This document shows positions 23,464-34,977 of a DNA stretch of 64,000 nt, one piece after another. The notes under the pieces were generated by a model. That model saw only the letters and a program-made list of their open reading frames with translations, ran no database searches and had not been told where the DNA came from. The first letter of the stretch is position 1, and every line of letters starts with the position of its first letter. The DNA is taken from the NCBI GenBank assembly GCA_032622095.1, contig CP136069.1:203344690-203408689 (forward strand), in the 5' to 3' direction. The DNA comes from Siphonodentalium dalli. Lineage: Eukaryota; Mollusca; Scaphopoda; Gadilida; Siphonodentaliidae. The translations under genes and the position numbers were made by a program.

Positions 23464-24355
23464 TGCATGTACACCCCGGAATTTAGTCGCGATCGACCAG
23501 ACCCGGCGGACAGTTATTGGTGTTTACCCCAGAGTCGAACTGGGTTATTTCGTTGGCTGCCTTTCGCCAAAATTGACACATTTGCCTACATTTTATCTGT
23601 TGCAAAGAGTATGCTGTTTTAGTTTTGTTACCGAACACATTTTGCTCATTTTTTCTCTCCAAACAACATAGTCATTGTCATAATAATCATAATAAATCAA
23701 ACAGAACAAGTCTGATAGACTCTTATCCTATCATACACCATCCTCCACGACGAAGTGTGCATACAATTTTGGTGGTATTTTCCTGATTTGTTACGCGAAA
23801 GTTTATTTACAAACGTTCACTTGGATGCTATAGAATTCCATGGCCAATTGCCTCAGAAAAACCACCAGCCTATGTCTCACAACGGTCACATCTGAAAATA
23901 TGTGGGCATGTCGTCAGAAGTAAATATCACCTGGAATTACAAAATACTGTCTTTTCTTGCACTGGAAATTGGGCCAATATAAAATGGCTATACAAGTATA
24001 TACACCCCATCATATACCCGTTTTAGTCCCCTCCTGATTGTTTTTCTTTGGATAATTTTTATATAAACTTTTACTTATGCCTTAATCGTCAAATTACGTT
24101 TCAATGACACATTAATCAGTCTATTATGACAAAGAAATATCTAGACCTGACCATGGTCAGACTTCAGGATTGGATATCAGTTTCAGTGTCGCGTGTATAA
24201 GACACCGCTTAAAGACCATGTTGTAGCCGGGGAAATATAAAGATCCATAACCGTCATCGCCACGCAAAAATATAATGAAGAGCATTTATAATCTGCGAGA
24301 AACTTCAGTTGAATCACGACTAAGCGGACAGATATTTAGCGACTAATGATTGAAT
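23464..24355. other. Spacer of the inverted repeat
   Basis: No gene, RNA or repeat recognised in the 0.9-kb spacer. Confidence 0.5.
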
Positions 24356-24655
24356 TTTTTTGACTAACCGGAGAGTAATTTCGAAGCTGGTACCTGTATA
24401 TAAATTGGAAATTTAGAATACTGAGACATTCCATGACAATACTCAATATATGTGGGAGGAGTACAGGCGCTTCGATCGATATAATGGTTGTGGCGAAAAG
24501 TTGTTGAGAAGATTGTGATAATTGACATTTTCTTGGATATTTTGTGGAAGAAATCGTCGCGCGGCGATGATTATATTGCATATTTTTCCCCGATAAACCA
24601 CTGACAACTGATTATAACTGATCGTCGCGGGTCGAATATTAGTGACGAAATCTAG
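24356..24655 (-). repeat. Inverted repeat, right arm (inner part)
   Basis: Reverse complement of 23165-23463 with scattered differences. It stops at GTGACGAAAT, where the LINE/Helitron insertion begins. The missing outer portion resumes at 33641. Confidence 0.85.
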
Positions 24656-24656
24656 C

Positions 24657-24973
24657 TACGTATTTACTGAAATTTAGAACAGCCAATCACAGACTACCGA
24701 TAGAGCAATGCAGATGGAATAACAGTACATGTAAAGACACGAAATGCCCGTTATGTGGCGAAAATGTATGTGATTAATACCATTTTGTTATTTTGTGTAC
24801 TGAACTTAACGATCTGCGAGAAACCTATATACCGAAGTATTACTGGGAAAACCCTAACAGAAATAAATTCTACAGACTGCTGTCACTGCTTAACATAAGT
24901 ATTTGAAAAGAGTGAGCATTTTCTTAAAATTAGCGTTTATAAAGTTACCATGAAGCAAGTATTACATTATCTA
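24657..24973 (+). pseudogene. LINE ORF2 C-terminus (zinc-knuckle region), broken
   Basis: The plus strand reads FRTANHRLPIEQCRWN, then KCPLCGENVCD, a TAA stop, YHFVILCTELNDLRETYIPK and YRLLSLLNIS, then a stop. The CPLC...H..C pattern after an NHRLPIE motif is the typical cysteine-rich C-terminus of LINE ORF2. The element is 5'-truncated. The stop inside the knuckle is shared by all three partial copies in this region. The 3' UTR continues at 33410 after the Helitron array. Confidence 0.8.
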
Positions 24974-25825
24974 TCTATTATATATTTTGAAAGATCTGTG
25001 TGTTTGTGTGTGTGTGTGTTTGAAATCGATGGACTCGAAAACGACTAAGCCAATTTCGATGAAATTTGGTATTTTAGGGTATTTTCGGCCGGAGACGAAC
25101 ATAGGCATATTTATTTGTCCGTGCGACGTCAACTTTTCACGTGCGGAGGTCAAATCTATTTTTACGCCGTTTTTGCGCTAATATATTTCAGTTCGGTGCT
25201 CACAAATCGATTCGATATAGCGCGAATAATAAATTGCCAGTCATATAATTTGCACGGTTAGAATCTGTGTGGCTTCATCTTTCCAACGATATATAATATG
25301 TATGTATCCGTTTTAGTTATCTGCCTCAATTATTAGGTACAAGTGGTACGATGCTTTTATCAGGATAAAATCAATGCGTAATTTCTATGACGTCGTCAGA
25401 GGTCATAAAGTTAGATTACGTTAACTCTCACCCTGCCGATGCATTTGACTGTGTCGCGTTAACTCATCACCGGCCGAGGTATCCGCAAATGACATTGGGC
25501 TATATATCTCGGAAACGGGTGTAGCTATCGACTTGAAATTTGGTATGTGAATGTATCTTGCCCCGGATACGAATTTTATCGGGTCGCCGAGCACGTGCGA
25601 CGCCAGCTTCGCGCATGCGCAGACGAGATCTCGGAAACGGGTTGAGATATTGACTTTAAATTTGGTATGTGAATGTATCTTGCCCCGGATACGAATTTTA
25701 TCGGGTCGCCGAGCACGTGCGACACCAGCTTCGCGCATGCGCAGACCAGATCTAGGAAACGGGTGGAGCAATCGACTTGAATTTTTTTTTTTTAATAGCC
25801 CGGACGAAGTCGGGTCACCTTCTAG
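24974..25825 (+). mobile_element. Helitron-like element A1 (852 bp, long form)
   Basis: Starts TCTATTATATATTTTGAAAG after an A, and ends with a CCGGACGAAGTCGGG hairpin, TCACCTT, CTAG. No Rep/helicase frame. The long form has two copies of a ~116-bp unit (CGGAAACGGGT...GGTATGTGAATGTATCTTG...GCGCATGCGCAGAC). Also contains GT repeats near the 5' end and a conserved TGACGTCGTCA. Confidence 0.9.
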
Positions 25826-25847
25826 TACTATATATTTTGAGACTTCG

Positions 25848-25885
<38 letters not shown>

Positions 25886-27251
25886 CTTCATAGAATCCAA
25901 AACGCGTGTAAAGATTGAGCTCAAACTTCCTATGTAAGTGTCAAATCACACCGACACGAACGTGGTCGCGGTTCAGAGAAGCTCAGAGCACCCGTTCTCC
26001 AATCTCAAATCACCGCATAGACACGGCGGGGGTTAATCAAGTGATTATTTAATGAGCGTTTGTTTTTGACGCATCTCTATAAAGAGCGTCTTTTTCCCAT
26101 TCAACGTTATTCGCATCTGCAGAGTTATACGGGAACGCAAACGTTATCGCTCGAAATTTATTCCCTGCGAGCACGGATGGCGCGCTCTGTTTTTACAGTA
26201 TATACCTTCGGTATATACCGAAGTCATCCCAGATAATCACGAATATAGCATCAGATTTCTCCCCAGATATACCGTTATAAAGCTACTGGAATCTGCCAAT
26301 CTACGGGAAATTCCAGGGAATGCCGATTGAGCTCAAACTTGCTACCTACGGGAAGTGTCATATATATGAGTGTGTCCTTTATAGACTCTAACCGATTGAG
26401 CTCAAACTTGCTAAATAAGAAAATAGCCCCCAAGCCGTAAATATCAACAACAACGATATTGCTACCTACGGGGAGCAACGTTATTAGCATCTGCAGAATT
26501 ATGCAGAGAAAGTGCTTTCCTATTTTTAGAACGCAACACATGTTTACGTCGCGTTGGTGATTGAGGTTCACAACGGGGTTAATTGACTGTCCGCTCTTTG
26601 CGACGATGAGGTTCACGGCGGGGACTATTGTTATAAAGCTACTGGAATCTGCCAATCTACGGGAAATTCCAGGGAATGCCGATTGAGCTCAAACTTGCTA
26701 CCTACGGGAAGTGTCATATATATGAGTGTGTCCTTTATAGACTCTAACCGATTGAGCTCAAACTTGCTAAATAAGAAATTAGCCCCAAGCCGTAAATATC
26801 AACAACAACGATATTACTAAATACACGTTTTCGGCAAATGTGAGAGTTTTCCGGGAGCCGTGATGCCAACAACAACGACCCGAAGACAGATTTCCCGACG
26901 GGAAGCGTTCGTTTTAAATTCAATGCAAAGTTATCGTAGAGAGATTTCACGAAACAGAGAATGCGTTGTCTGTCGTTCCTAGGAAGGGGGGATTTCTACG
27001 GGTAAATTTTTCCGCCAGAAACAAAAAAATTAATTAAAACAATTTACAATTTAATTAAAACAATATAAAATTTTAAAAAATTAACAATAAAAAAACAATT
27101 CAGAAACAAAATATATTAAATTTAAAAAACATTAAATTCATATTCAAAAATAAAAAACAAAAATAAATAAAAACAAAATAATTACAAAAATGTCATGTTT
27201 CTGAAACAAAGCCATGGGACGAATGCCGCCAGTGGCGGGCTAACCTGCTAG
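25826..27251 (+). mobile_element. Helitron-like element B1 (1426 bp)
   Basis: Different family from A. Starts TACTATATATTTTGAGACTT then (GT)n, and ends ATGCCGCCAGTGGCGGGC (hairpin), TAACCTG, CTAG. Contains a ~185-bp direct repeat (26269-26455 and 26632-26815), a TATATACCTTCGGTATATACC palindrome (26201-26220) and an A-rich tract at 27005-27195. A 126-aa minus-strand frame inside runs through the direct repeat and looks fortuitous. Confidence 0.85.
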
Positions 27252-27993
27252 TCTATCTACTATATATATTTTGAAAGATCTGTGTATGTGTAAGTTTGTG
27301 TGTGTGTGTGTTTGAAATCGATGGACTCGAAAACGACTAAGCCAATTTCAATGAAATTTGGTATTTTAGGGTATTTTCGGCCGGAGACGAACATAGGCAT
27401 ATTTATTTGTCCGTGCGAGGTCAACTTTTCACGTGCGGAGGTCAAATCTATTTTTACGCCGTTTTGCGCTAATATATTTCAGTTCGGTGCTCACAAATCG
27501 ATTCGATATAGCGCGAATAATAAATTGCCAGTCATATAATTTGCACGGTTAGAATCTGTGTGGCTTCATCTTTCCAACGATATATAATATGTATGTATCC
27601 GTTTTAGTTATCTGCCTCAATTATTAGGGAGAAGTGGTGCGATCTTTTATCAGGATAAAATCAATGCGTAACTTCTATGACGTCGTCAGAGGTCATACAG
27701 TTAGATCACGTTAACTCTCACCCTGCCGATGCATTTGACTGTGTCGCGTTAACTCATCACCGGCCGAGGTATCCGCAAATGACATTGGGCTATATATCTC
27801 GCAAACGGGTGTAGCTATCGACTTGAAATTTGGTATGTGAATGTATCTTGCCCCGGATACGAATTTTATCGGGTCGCCGAGCACGTGCGACACCAGCTTC
27901 GCGCATGCGCAAACCAGATCTAGGAAACGGGTGGAGCAATCGACTTGAAATTTGGTTTTTGAATAGCCCGGACGAAGTCGGGTCACCTTCTAG
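27252..27993 (+). mobile_element. Helitron-like element A2 (short form)
   Basis: Short form with a single copy of the ~116-bp internal unit. Its 5' end has a slightly expanded TCTATCTACTATATATATTT start. Abuts B1 and A3 without spacer. Confidence 0.9.
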
Positions 27994-28728
27994 TCTATTA
28001 TATATTTTGAAAGATCTGTGTGTGTGTTTGTTTGTGTGTGTGTGTGTTTGAAATCGATGGACTCGAAAACGACTAAGCCAATTTCGATGAAATTTGGTAT
28101 TTTAGGGTATTTTCGGCCGGAGACGAACATAGGCATATTTATTTGTCCGTGCGAGGTCAACTTTTCACGTGCGGAGGTCAAATCTATTTTTACGCCGTTT
28201 TGCGCTAATATATTTCAGTTCGGTGCTCACAAATCGATTCGATATAGCGCGAATAATAAATTGCCAGTCATATAATTTACACGGTTAGAATCTGTGTGGC
28301 TTCATCTTTCCAACGATATATAATATGTATGTATCCGTTTTAGTTATCTGCCTCAATTATTAGGGACAAGTGGTATGATCTTTTATCAGGATAAAATCAA
28401 TGCGTAACTTCTATGACGTCGTCAGAGGTCACAAAGTTAGATTACGTTAACTCTCACCCTGCCGATGCATTTGACTGTGTCGCGTTAAATCATCACCGGC
28501 CGAGGTATCCGCAAATGACATTGGGCTATATATCTCGGAAACGGGTGTAGCTATCGACTTGAAATTTGGTATGTGAATGTATCTTGCCCCGGTACGAATT
28601 TTATCGGGTCGCCGAGCACGTGCGACACCAGCTTCGCGCATGCGCAGACCAGATCTAGGAAACGGGTGGAGCAATCGACTTGAAATTTGGTTTTTGAATA
28701 TCCCGGACGAAGTCGGGTCACCTTCTAG
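27994..28728 (+). mobile_element. Helitron-like element A3 (short form)
   Basis: Head-to-tail after A2. Its CTAG end is followed by ACACGAAATG, an interior part of the LINE, not by T or by another Helitron start. The same unusual junction recurs at 30554. Confidence 0.9.
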
Positions 28729-28965
28729 ACACGAAATGCCCGTTATGTGGCGAAAATGTATGTGATTAATACCATTTTGTTATTTTGTGTACTGAACTTA
28801 ACGATCTGCGAGAAACCTATATACCGAAGTATTACTGGGAAAACCCTAACAGAAATAAATTCTACAGACTGCTGGCACTGCTTAACATAAGTATTTGAAA
28901 AGAGTGAGCATTTTCTTAAAATTAGCGTTTATAAAGTTACCATGAAGCAAGTATTACATTATCTA
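28729..28965 (+). repeat. Duplicated LINE 3' segment
   Basis: Copy of 24737-24973 with the same internal stop. It starts abruptly at ACACGAAATG, showing that LINE flank and Helitrons were duplicated together. Confidence 0.9.
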
Positions 28966-29817
28966 TCTATTATATATTTTGAAAGATCTGTGTGTTTGTG
29001 TGTGTGTGTGTTTGAAATCGATGGACTCGAAAACGACTAAGCCAATTTCGATGAAATTTGGTATTTTAGGGTATTTTCGGCCGGAGACGAACATAGGCAT
29101 ATTTATTTGTCCGTGCGACGTCAACTTTTCACGTGCGGAGGTCAAATCTATTTTTACGCCGTTTTTGCGCTAATATATTTCAGTTCGGTGCTCACAAATC
29201 GATTCGATATAGCGCGAATAATAAATTGCCAGTCATATAATTTGCACGGTTAGAATCTGTGTGGCTTCATCTTTCCAACGATATATAATATGTATGTATC
29301 CGTTTTAGTTATCTGCCTCAATTATTAGGTACAAGTGGTACGATGCTTTTATCAGGATAAAATCAATGCGTAATTTCTATGACGTCGTCAGAGGTCATAA
29401 AGTTAGATTACGTTAACTCTCACCCTGCCGATGCATTTGACTGTGTCGCGTTAACTCATCACCGGCCGAGGTATCCGCAAATGACATTGGGCTATATATC
29501 TCGGAAACGGGTGTAGCTATCGACTTGAAATTTGGTATGTGAATGTATCTTGCCCCGGATACGAATTTTATCGGGTCGCCGAGCACGTGCGACGCCAGCT
29601 TCGCGCATGCGCAGACGAGATCTCGGAAACGGGTTGAGATATTGACTTTAAATTTGGTATGTGAATGTATCTTGCCCCGGATACGAATTTTATCGGGTCG
29701 CCGAGCACGTGCGACACCAGCTTCGCGCATGCGCAGACCAGATCTAGGAAACGGGTGGAGCAATCGACTTGAATTTTTTTTTTTGAATAGCCCGGACGAA
29801 GTCGGGTCACCTTCTAG
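28966..29817 (+). mobile_element. Helitron-like element A4 (852 bp, long form)
   Basis: Same length and internal duplication as A1, nearly identical base by base. Confidence 0.9.
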
Positions 29818-30554
29818 TCTATTATATATTTTGAAAGATCTGTGTGTGTGTTTGTTTGTGTGTGTGTGTGTGTTTGAAATCGATGGACTCGAAAACGACT
29901 AAGCCAATTTCGATGAAATTTGGTATTTTAGGGTATTTTCGGCCGGAGACGAACATAGGCATATTTATTTGTCCGTGCGAGGTCAACTTTTCACGTGCGG
30001 AGGTCAAATCTATTTTTACGCCGTTTTGCGCTAATATATTTCAGTTCGGTGCTCACAAATCGATTCGATATAGCGCGAATAATAAATTGCCAGTCATATA
30101 ATTTACACGGTTAGAATCTGTGTGGCTTCATCTTTCCAACGATATATAATATGTATGTATCCGTTTTAGTTATCTGCCTCAATTATTAGGGACAAGTGGT
30201 ATGATCTTTTATCAGGATAAAATCAATGCGTAACTTCTATGACGTCGTCAGAGGTCACAAAGTTAGATTACGTTAACTCTCACCCTGCCGATGCATTTGA
30301 CTGTGTCGCGTTAACTCATCACCGGCCGAGGTATCCGCAAATGACATTGGGCTATATATCTCTGAAACGGGTGTAGCTATCGACTTGAAATTTGGTATGT
30401 GAATGTATCTTGCCCCGGTACGAATTTTATCGGGTCGCCGAGCACGTGCGACACCAGCTTCGCGCATGCGCAGACCAGATCTAGGAAACGGGTAGAGCAA
30501 TCGACTTGAAATTTGGTTTTTGAATAGCCCGGACGAAGTCGGGTCACCTTCTAG
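29818..30554 (+). mobile_element. Helitron-like element A5 (short form)
   Basis: Close match to A3, including the single CCCCGGTACG variant and the CTAG|ACACG junction. Confidence 0.9.
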
Positions 30555-30791
30555 ACACGAAATGCCCGTTATGTGGCGAAAATGTATGTGATTAATACCA
30601 TTTTGTTATTTTGTGTACTGAACTTAACGATCTGCGAGAAACCTATATACCGAAGTATTACTGGGAAAACCCTAACAGAAATAAATTCTACAGACTGCTG
30701 TCACTGCTTAACATAAGTATTTGAAAAGAGTGAGCATTTTCTTAAAATTAGCGTTTATAAAGTTACCATGAAGCAAGTATTACATTATCTA
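30555..30791 (+). repeat. Duplicated LINE 3' segment, second extra copy
   Basis: 237 bp, as at 28729-28965. The repeat period between the two is 1826 bp (LINE segment + A long + A short). Confidence 0.9.
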
Positions 30792-31984
30792 TCTATTATA
30801 TATTTTGAAAGATCTGTGTGTTTGTGTGTGTGTGTGTTTGAAATCGATGGACTCGAAAACGACTAAGCCAATTTCGATGAAATTTGGTATTTTAGGGTAT
30901 TTTCGGCCGGAGACGAACATAGGCATATTTATTTGTCCGTGCGACGTCAACTTTTCACGTGCGGAGGTCAAATCTATTTTTACGCCGTTTTTGCGCTAAT
31001 ATATTTCAGTTCGGTGCTCACAAATCGATTCGATATAGCGCGAATAATAAATTGCCAGTCATATAATTTGCACGGTTAGAATCTGTGTGGCTTCATCTTT
31101 CCAACGATATATAATATGTATGTATCCGTTTTAGTTATCTGCCTCAATTATTAGGTACAAGTGGTACGATGCTTTTATCAGGATAAAATCAATGCGTAAT
31201 TTCTATGACGTCGTCAGAGGTCATAAAGTTAGATTACGTTAACTCTCACCCTGCCGATGCATTTGACTGTGTCGCGTTAACTCATCACCGGCCGAGGTAT
31301 CCGCAAATGACATTGGGCTATATATCTCGGAAACGGGTGTAGCTATCGACTTGAAATTTGGTATGTGAATGTATCTTGCCCCGGATACGAATTTTATCGG
31401 GTCGCCGAGCACGTGCGACGCCAGCTTCGCGCATGCGCAGACGAGATCTCGGAAACGGGTTGAGATATTGACTTTAAATTTGGTATGTGAATGTATCTTG
31501 CCCCGGATACGAATTTTATCGGGTCGCCGAGCACGTGCGACACCAGCTTCGCGCATGCGCAGACCAGATCTAGGAAACGGATGGAGCAATGCAAATTGTA
31601 AAAAATGTTAACAATGCACCATGAGGTACATGTATCACATTTAAAACAGCTACTTGAAATCATTATTGAAATTATTTAGAATTGGTGGGGTGGTGAGACT
31701 ATACAAACTATTTTTCAAATAATATAAAATGATATACTGTATGTATACACTTGTAAATATGTTATACCTATTGTGTTGACAACCCCAATTATTATGTATC
31801 AGTGTTATAACGCCAATTGGGAGAGGGGGTTATGTATAAGTGGATCGCACTTGTCCTCCAATCCCAATGCCAATCTGTATTGTTATATACTTATTGGTAA
31901 TAAATATGTTTAAACTAACGGGTGGAGCAATCGACTTGAAATTTGGTTTTTTAATAGCCCGGACGAAGTCGGGTCACCTTCTAG
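30792..31984 (+). mobile_element. Helitron-like element A6, interrupted
   Basis: A long-form element of 1193 bp. Removing the 329-bp insertion and one 12-bp target copy gives 852 bp, exactly the length of A1 and A4. Confidence 0.9.
31591..31919 (+). mobile_element. Retroposed insertion in A6 with 12-bp target duplication
   Basis: Flanked by GGATGGAGCAAT (31579-31590) and GGGTGGAGCAAT (31920-31931). Ends GGTAATAAATATGTTTAAAC, so it looks like a 5'-truncated LINE 3' UTR. No coding sequence. Absent from A1 and A4, so it is the youngest insertion here. Confidence 0.75.
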
Positions 31985-32006
31985 TACTATATATTTTGAG
32001 ACTTCG

Positions 32007-32044
<38 letters not shown>

Positions 32045-33409
32045 CTTCATAGAATCCAAAACGCGTGTAAAGATTGAGCTCAAACTTCCTATGTAAGTGT
32101 CAAATCACACCGACACGAACGTGGTCGCGGTTCAGAGAAGCTCAGAGCACCCGTTCTCCAATCTCAAATCACCGCATAGGCACGGCGGGGGTTAATCAAG
32201 TGATTATTTAATGAGCGTTTGTTTTTGACGCATCTCTATAAAGAGCGTCTTTTTCCCATTCAACGTTATTCGCATCTGCAGAGTTATACGGGAACGCAAA
32301 CGTTATCGCTCGAAATTTATTCCCTGTGAGCACGGATGGCGCGCTCTGTTTTTACAGTATATACCTTCGGTATATACCGAAGTCATCCCAGATAATCACG
32401 AATATAGCATCAGATTTCTCCCCAGATATACCGTTATAAAGCTACTGGAATCTGCCAATCTACGGGAAATTCCAGGGAATGCCGATTGAGCTCAAACTTG
32501 CTACCTACGGGAAGTGTCATATATATGAGTGTGTCCTTTATAGACTCTAACCGATTGAGCTCAAACTTGCTAAATAAGAAAATAGCCCCCAAGCCGTAAA
32601 TATCAACAACAACGATATTGCTACCTACGGGGAGCAACGTTATTAGCATCTGCAGAATTATGCAGAGAAAGTGCTTTCCTATTTTTAGAACGCAACACAT
32701 GTTTACGTCGCGTTGGTGATTGAGGTTCACAACGGGGTTAATTGACTGTCCGCTCTTTGCGACGATGAGGTTCACGGCGGGGACTATTGTTATAAAGCTA
32801 CTGGAATCTGCCAATCTACGGGAAATTCCAGGGAATGCCGATTGAGCTCAAACTTGCTACCTACGGGAAGTGTCATATATATGAGTGTGTCCTTTATAGA
32901 CTCTAACCGATTGAGCTCAAACTTGCTAAATAAGAAATTAGCCCCAAGCCGTAAATATCAACAACAACGATATTACTAAATACACGTTTTCGGCAATGTG
33001 AGAGTTTTCCGGGAGCCGTGATGCCAACAACAACGACCCGAAGACAGATTTCCCGACGGGAAGCGTTCGTTTTAAATTCAATGCAATTTTATCGTAGAGA
33101 GATTTCACGAAACAGAGAATGCGTTGTCTGTCGTTCCTAGGAAGGGGGGATTTCTACGGGTAAATTTTTCCGCCAGAAACAAAAAAATTAATTAAAACAA
33201 TTTACAATTTAATTAAAACAATATAAAATTTTAAAAAATTAACAATAAAAAAACAATTCAGAAACAAAATATATTAAATTTAAAAAACATTAAATTCATA
33301 TTCAAAAATAAAAAACAAAAATAAATAAAAACAAAATAATTACAAAAATGTCATGTTTCTGAAACAAAGCCATGGGACGAATGCCGCCAGTGGCGGGCTA
33401 ACCTGCTAG
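31985..33409 (+). mobile_element. Helitron-like element B2
   Basis: Nearly identical to B1 (1425 versus 1426 bp). Ends CTAG followed by T of the LINE 3' UTR, a canonical A^T insertion end. Confidence 0.85.
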
Positions 33410-33640
33410 TATTATATATAATGTAAATATTATATGAATTAAACCATTTCAGAAAACATATTCCCAAATGTATTAGCATTATTTGTATTTATTATCAATA
33501 TCATATAATATGATGAACTCATTTATTGATGTATATGTATGTTGTGTATTGTTTGTATAATGTTGTGTAAATACGTTGTATGGCATGTTGCAACTTAGAT
33601 GTTGACTTTGCTAATAAACAATTCAATTCAATTCAATTCA
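33410..33640 (+). mobile_element. LINE 3' UTR and (ATTCA)n tail
   Basis: Continuation of the LINE at 24657-24973. Ends TGACTTTGCTAATAAACA followed by tandem ATTCA units (about 33617-33640), a typical LINE tail. It joins inverted-repeat DNA that resumes at 33641. Confidence 0.75.
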
Positions 33641-33697
33641 AATATTCACTTACCTTAAACTGTTCAGAATTGGTGTCTAAATGTGTCTATTACAAGA
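33641..33697 (-). repeat. Inverted repeat, right arm (outer part)
   Basis: AAATATTCACTTACCTTAAA and following sequence are the reverse complement of about 23121-23165. It is the displaced outer end of the arm 24356-24655. Confidence 0.85.
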
Positions 33698-34977
33698 CCG
33701 AAAAATATTGTGGCCAAATTAAAACGAGAGGCCGATTACGATCGGCAGATGTTTAAACCATACCTTGGCCATAGTGATAAGCTATTTTCAGCTAGGAATC
33801 TAAAATCCATAACATTCAATGTAAATCTTCAAAGATTAGAACAAGTTTTTTTTTAAATACGCCCATCGGATCAAACCCATATTCGAATTATATCTGTATT
33901 TTGGGCTGAGAAACTCACATACCAAATTTGATTTCAGATATCTTTTTTTTAGTTATTGCAGCCCGATTGAATTATAAGTCGAATAAGGGCCATAACTCAA
34001 TATTTATTTTTTTAGATCAAACCCATATTTTAACTTGATTTGTATTTTGGACTGAGAAACAGATATACAAAATTTGGTTCCGATCGTATACAAAAATGTT
34101 TGACAAGTGGTCAATCCGGACATCGACAATATGTGTACAATACTATGGTATGGGTACACATAAAAATAAAAATAAATTAATCAATAAATAGGGGCAAAGA
34201 GTGTGTCCAAATAAACCAATATAAAATGAGACATACCAAATGAAAGTATCAGGAATGTTGAGAAGTGTTATTTTTTAACAACAGAAATCCATGCAAGTGA
34301 ATGAGGAGATGAAACCTGGAGATATAATAGAAGAATGATTAATTGAAAAAATATAATGAGAACATCCATACAAATGAACAATATTTCAATTAAAACTTTT
34401 AACTCCACAAAAAAAAATCAGATCAAACCCATATTCAAACTCGATCTGTATGTTGGGCTGAGAAACTCATATACGAAATTTGGCTCCAATCAGATAAAAA
34501 AATGTTTGAGTTATGGTAGAATGCGTGAATTCTAAGTCGAAAAAGGGCCATAACTATTTTTAAAAAAACTTGAATCAAACCCATATTTGAACTCGATCTG
34601 TATTTTAGCCTGAGAAACCCATATACAAAATTTGGTTCTGATCGGATAGAAAATGTTTGAGTTATCGCATTATGCGTAAAGTGTCTGTGGACAGACGGAC
34701 GGACACACGACGAGTGGTCAATCCGGACATCGACACTATGTGTACCATACTATGGTATGGGTACACATAAAAAAAACTTTGGCCAAATTAAAAAAACATT
34801 ATGTGAAGCCAGGTTGTTATTAGACGGGGGGGGGGCAGGTTTGCATGGTACGATATTTCCGAAGTACGACATACTTTCGTCGCCTAACTTCGTCGGGATT
34901 GTCGATCTTTTCAGCGCCTTTGAATTAGCTTCCCGTATCCATTTGGGGTAAAAAGAAAGTTTGGCCAAATGAATTTT
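33698..34977. other. Non-coding; four ~150-bp diverged repeats in two pairs
   Basis: GATCAAACCCATATT...CTGTATTTTGG.CTGAGAAAC...TACAAAATTTGG recurs at about 33868, 34016, 34423 and 34572. The phrase TGGTCAATCCGGACATCGAC with CTATGGTATGGGTACACATA follows both pairs (34110 and 34714), so the pair-plus-tail is itself duplicated with a spacing of about 605 bp. The function is unknown. Confidence 0.65.

Noticed and set aside
23162-23671. 169-codon frame through the inverted-repeat arm
   Set aside because: The partner arm carries interruptions at equivalent positions and no protein family is apparent.
26275-26655. 126-codon minus-strand frame in Helitron B (and 32434-32814)
   Set aside because: It runs across an internal direct repeat so that its own sequence repeats, and has no known motif. 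Preservation in B2 is explained by recent duplication.
24971-31663. Repeated 60-167 codon frames such as those reading GQINMPMFVSGRKYP and RARRPDKIR
   Set aside because: They lie within non-autonomous Helitrons, repeat only because the elements repeat, and encode no Rep or helicase motif.
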